Part shown: in pieces, positions 5,494 to 7,400 of the stretch
Layout: each line of letters starts with the position of its first letter
How positions within the stretch are numbered: position 1 is the first letter of the stretch
From: a bacterium HR32
GTDB taxonomy: Bacteria; Sysuimicrobiota; Sysuimicrobiia; Sysuimicrobiales; Sysuimicrobiaceae
Reading direction: 5' to 3'
Length of the DNA: 7,400 nucleotides
Assembly: GCA_002898935.1 (NCBI GenBank)
Contig: BEII01000077.1
Location: 1-7,400 of the forward strand
Made by a program: the position numbers and the translations under genes
The notes under the pieces: model-generated
What the model was told of the DNA's origin: nothing
Seen by the model: only the letters and a program-made list of their open reading frames with translations
Database searches by the model: none

Positions 5494-6468
5494 GTGCGAC
5501 GGGGCGGGAGCCTTGCAGGGCTGTTGGCCGCGGTCGCGCTCGCAGCGGGCTGCCAGATCGCGCTGCGCACCGTGCCGATCACCCTCTCCGGCGTGTACGT
5601 GGCCAACGCAGGCGCGGACTCCGTTACCGTCTACCGCCTGGACGCCTCGGGCGACGTCTTCCCCACCCGAGCCATCTCGGGCAGCAACAGCCTGCTGAGC
5701 CAGCCGGTGGCGGTCCTGGTGGACCCGTCCGGCAACCTGCTCGTGGCCAGCGCGGCGGCGAACCGGATCACCGTCTACCTGCCCGGGGCCACGGGCGACG
5801 CAGGCCCCATCCGGACGCTGGCCGGGCCCGACACGCTGCTCGCGGGGCCGTCCGGTCTGGCCCTGGACGCCCTCGGGAACCTGTACGTGTCCAACGCGGC
5901 GGCCTCGCGCCTCACGGTGTACGCACCCGGTGCTTCCGGGAACGCACGGCCGGTCCGGGTGGTGGAAGGCAGCCAGACCCTGCTCGCGACGCCGCGGGGG
6001 ATCGCGTTCGGGCCCGACGGGCTGCTGTACGTGGCCAACTCCGCCTCCAACTCCATCCTGGTCTTCGACCGCGGGGCGTTCGGAAACACCCCTCCGGCCC
6101 GACGGATCGCAGGCAGCCTGACGCAGCTCGCGGAACCCACGGGCCTCGGCTTCGACCCCTTCGGCCGGCTGTACGTGGCCAACGCCTCCCCGAACCCGGC
6201 CACGGGGTTTCCGGCGGTCACCGCCTACCGGCCGGGTGCTCAGGACAACGAGCCGCCCGAGCGGCGAATCTCGGGCCCGAACACCGGGCTTTCGGTGCCC
6301 CGGGGTGTGGCCCTGGACCCCGTGGGCACGCTGTACGTGGCGAACTCAGGTGCGGACTCGGTGACCGTGTACACACCGGGCGCCACGGAGGACAGCCGGC
6401 CGGTGCGCGTCGTCGTGGGGCCGCGCACCGGTCTGAGGCTCCCCTGGGCCGTGGCGGTCCGGCCCTAA
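5494..6468 (+). CDS. Lipoprotein with six-blade NHL-type beta-propeller
   Basis: A predicted 324-residue exported lipoprotein. The N terminus has RR, a hydrophobic stretch and the lipobox LAAGC with C20 as the lipidated residue, so the mature protein should be membrane-anchored outside the cytoplasm. The rest is six propeller blades, each opening with a strand like 'LYVANSxxxSVTVY', followed by 'PGAxGNxxPxRxIxGxxTxLxxPxGxAxDxxG'. The conserved V of the first strand recurs at residues 36, 84, 132, 180, 228 and 282: four exact 48-residue steps, then one of 54 caused by a short insertion ('PATGFP', near 234-240). NHL-type propellers usually serve as binding or scaffolding domains, occasionally as lyases or lactonases; no catalytic motif is evident. 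GTG at 5494 gives a normal-length signal peptide and fits a leaderless start. GTG at 5467, preceded by AAGGTGG, is the alternative and adds nine residues. Divergent from speH. Confidence 0.88.
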   Translation: MRRGGSLAGLLAAVALAAGCQIALRTVPITLSGVYVANAGADSVTVYRLDASGDVFPTRAISGSNSLLSQPVAVLVDPSGNLLVASAAANRITVYLPGATGDAGPIRTLAGPDTLLAGPSGLALDALGNLYVSNAAASRLTVYAPGASGNARPVRVVEGSQTLLATPRGIAFGPDGLLYVANSASNSILVFDRGAFGNTPPARRIAGSLTQLAEPTGLGFDPFGRLYVANASPNPATGFPAVTAYRPGAQDNEPPERRISGPNTGLSVPRGVALDPVGTLYVANSGADSVTVYTPGATEDSRPVRVVVGPRTGLRLPWAVAVRP

Positions 6469-7400
6469 ACCTGGTCTGAGAGCGCGCGGAGGGCGCGCAG
6501 CCGGGCCTGCCGCAGCGCGCGGCGCGCTTCGGCCTCCTGCCACCGCCGGCGCTCTGCCTCCGTCTGCGGCGCGAGCGGCGGCAGAGGTTGGGGTTGGCCG
6601 GACCGGTCGGTGTGGACCATGGTCACGAAGGTGCTGCACGTGTGGTGGACCTCCCCGGACAACGGGTTCTCGCTCAGGACCCGCACCCCGATCTCCATGG
6701 AGCTGCGGCCCACGTGGTTGAGAGCGGCCCGGTAGTGCACGATCTCCCCCACCCGGATGGGATGCACGAAGTCCAGGGCGTCCACGGAGGCGGTGACCAC
6801 GGGGCCTCGGGCGTAGCGGGCCGCCACGATGGACGCGACCTCGTCCAGGTCCATCACCAGCCGGCCCGCGAACATGAGGCTGCCACTGATGGCGTCCTCG
6901 GGGAACACCACCCGGCAGGTGTCCAGGTGGTGGCGGGGCGGGGGTTCGTCGGGTTCGGGCCTGCGCCGGGCCGCGAGCCGAGCGAGGCGGCGCTCGCGCC
7001 GCACGCGGGCGTCCGCCTGCCGCCGCTCGTCCTCTGGGCTCCCCGGTACCACCCGCACACCCACGGGCCTGGGCCGGCCTTCGCGATCCACGGCCACGAA
7101 GGCCAGGTGGGCAGCGGTGGCGCGCTCTCGCGCACCTGTGGCCGGGTCCTCCGCGTGCACCTGTACCTCCACCTCCATGGACGTGCGACCCACGAGCACC
7201 ACGCAGGCTTCCAGGGCCACGACCTGGTTCACCAGCACGGGGCGCAGGAAGTCCAGGTCGTCCATGGATCCCAGCACCACCGTACCCCGCGCGAGTCGGG
7301 AAGCCGCCAGCGTGCCGGCGGTGACAATCCACCGCATCATCCGGCCGCCGTACAGGGAGCCCCGGACGTTGATGTGCTCGGGGAACACGATCTGGACCAT
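6465..7400 (-). CDS. Tandem hotdog-fold acyl-CoA thioesterase (ACOT7/BACH-like), N terminus probably outside window
   Basis: Hydrolyses fatty acyl-CoA to free acid and CoA, by family. Two hotdog domains lie in order at about residues 1-118 and 162-275, counting from the ATG at 7400. Domain 1 opens with 'PEHINVRGSLYGG' and keeps the catalytic-type N11, but has V26 where the acidic residue of 'WxDEA' is expected. Domain 2 lacks the Asn ('PEDAISGS') but has D186 in 'LDEVASIVAARY', followed by 'TASVDALDF', very like the C-terminal domain of mammalian ACOT7. That enzyme builds one working site from N24 of its first domain and D213 of its second, and the same split is predicted here. The linker (about 122-148) and the C-terminal tail (about 280-308) are Arg-rich and helical. 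Relatives have about 10-20 residues before the P-x-H-x-N motif, so the ATG at the window edge may be internal. Its stop codon overlaps that of the convergent lipoprotein gene. Confidence 0.88.
   Translation of the reverse strand: MVQIVFPEHINVRGSLYGGRMMRWIVTAGTLAASRLARGTVVLGSMDDLDFLRPVLVNQVVALEACVVLVGRTSMEVEVQVHAEDPATGARERATAAHLAFVAVDREGRPRPVGVRVVPGSPEDERRQADARVRRERRLARLAARRRPEPDEPPPRHHLDTCRVVFPEDAISGSLMFAGRLVMDLDEVASIVAARYARGPVVTASVDALDFVHPIRVGEIVHYRAALNHVGRSSMEIGVRVLSENPLSGEVHHTCSTFVTMVHTDRSGQPQPLPPLAPQTEAERRRWQEAEARRALRQARLRALRALSDQV

Noticed and set aside
6346..7332. 328-codon minus-strand open frame overlapping the thioesterase.
   Set aside because: It is compositionally biased toward Arg/Gly/Pro, lacks motifs, and overlaps the tandem hotdog gene in a different frame. 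It is a shadow frame.
1..7400. Mobile elements, CRISPR arrays, tRNA or rRNA genes, and a defence or biosynthetic system.
   Set aside because: I saw no transposase or integrase motifs, no regularly spaced short DNA repeats apart from the propeller codons, no tRNA-like cloverleaf and no defence-type domains. The window reads as ordinary chromosomal sequence.

Overview
This is a GC-rich, gene-dense bacterial chromosome segment. Third codon positions are strongly G/C, several genes start with GTG, and intergenic gaps are short. I see no phage, transposon, CRISPR, tRNA or rRNA signal. The gene set (chlamydial-type aerobic ribonucleotide reductase, class 1b SpeH S-adenosylmethionine decarboxylase, ACOT7-like tandem hotdog thioesterase, NHL-propeller lipoprotein) fits a high-GC, aerobic or facultative bacterium. 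Candidates are thermophile-rich groups such as the Armatimonadota, Chloroflexota or deep Firmicutes, but I cannot place the phylum from this window.

Left block, plus strand (1-3254): the 3' end of nrdA (class I ribonucleotide reductase alpha), complete nrdB (beta), then two different metallo-beta-lactamase-fold hydrolases. All four run in the same direction with gaps of 12, 30 and 55 bases, and could form one transcript. The NrdB has phenylalanine where the radical tyrosine should be and glutamate as first metal ligand, the pattern of the chlamydial class Ic (Mn/Fe) enzyme. A 9-bp hairpin between nrdB and the first hydrolase contains that hydrolase's ribosome binding site.

Middle block (3255-3909): a free-standing cold shock protein gene with a near-consensus promoter (TTGACA, 17 bases, extended -10), a hairpin at the predicted 5' end of its mRNA, and a strong intrinsic terminator. 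A small YggT-family membrane protein gene follows.

Minus-strand block (3937-5319): speH, with its own promoter and a leader of about 98 nt that contains a hairpin, followed 18 bases later by an AEC-family (auxin efflux carrier-like) transporter. SpeH supplies decarboxylated SAM for spermidine synthesis. No aminopropyltransferase gene lies in the window.

Right block: a plus-strand lipoprotein gene diverges from speH. It encodes a six-blade NHL-type propeller with an exact 48-residue period, and may be translated from a leaderless mRNA. It converges on a minus-strand tandem hotdog acyl-CoA thioesterase, and the two stop codons overlap. The thioesterase probably continues past the right edge of the window.

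No clearly new multi-gene system is visible. The points most worth following up are the tyrosine-less NrdB, the split-active-site thioesterase, the structured speH and csp leaders, and the two uncharacterised hydrolases next to nrdAB.
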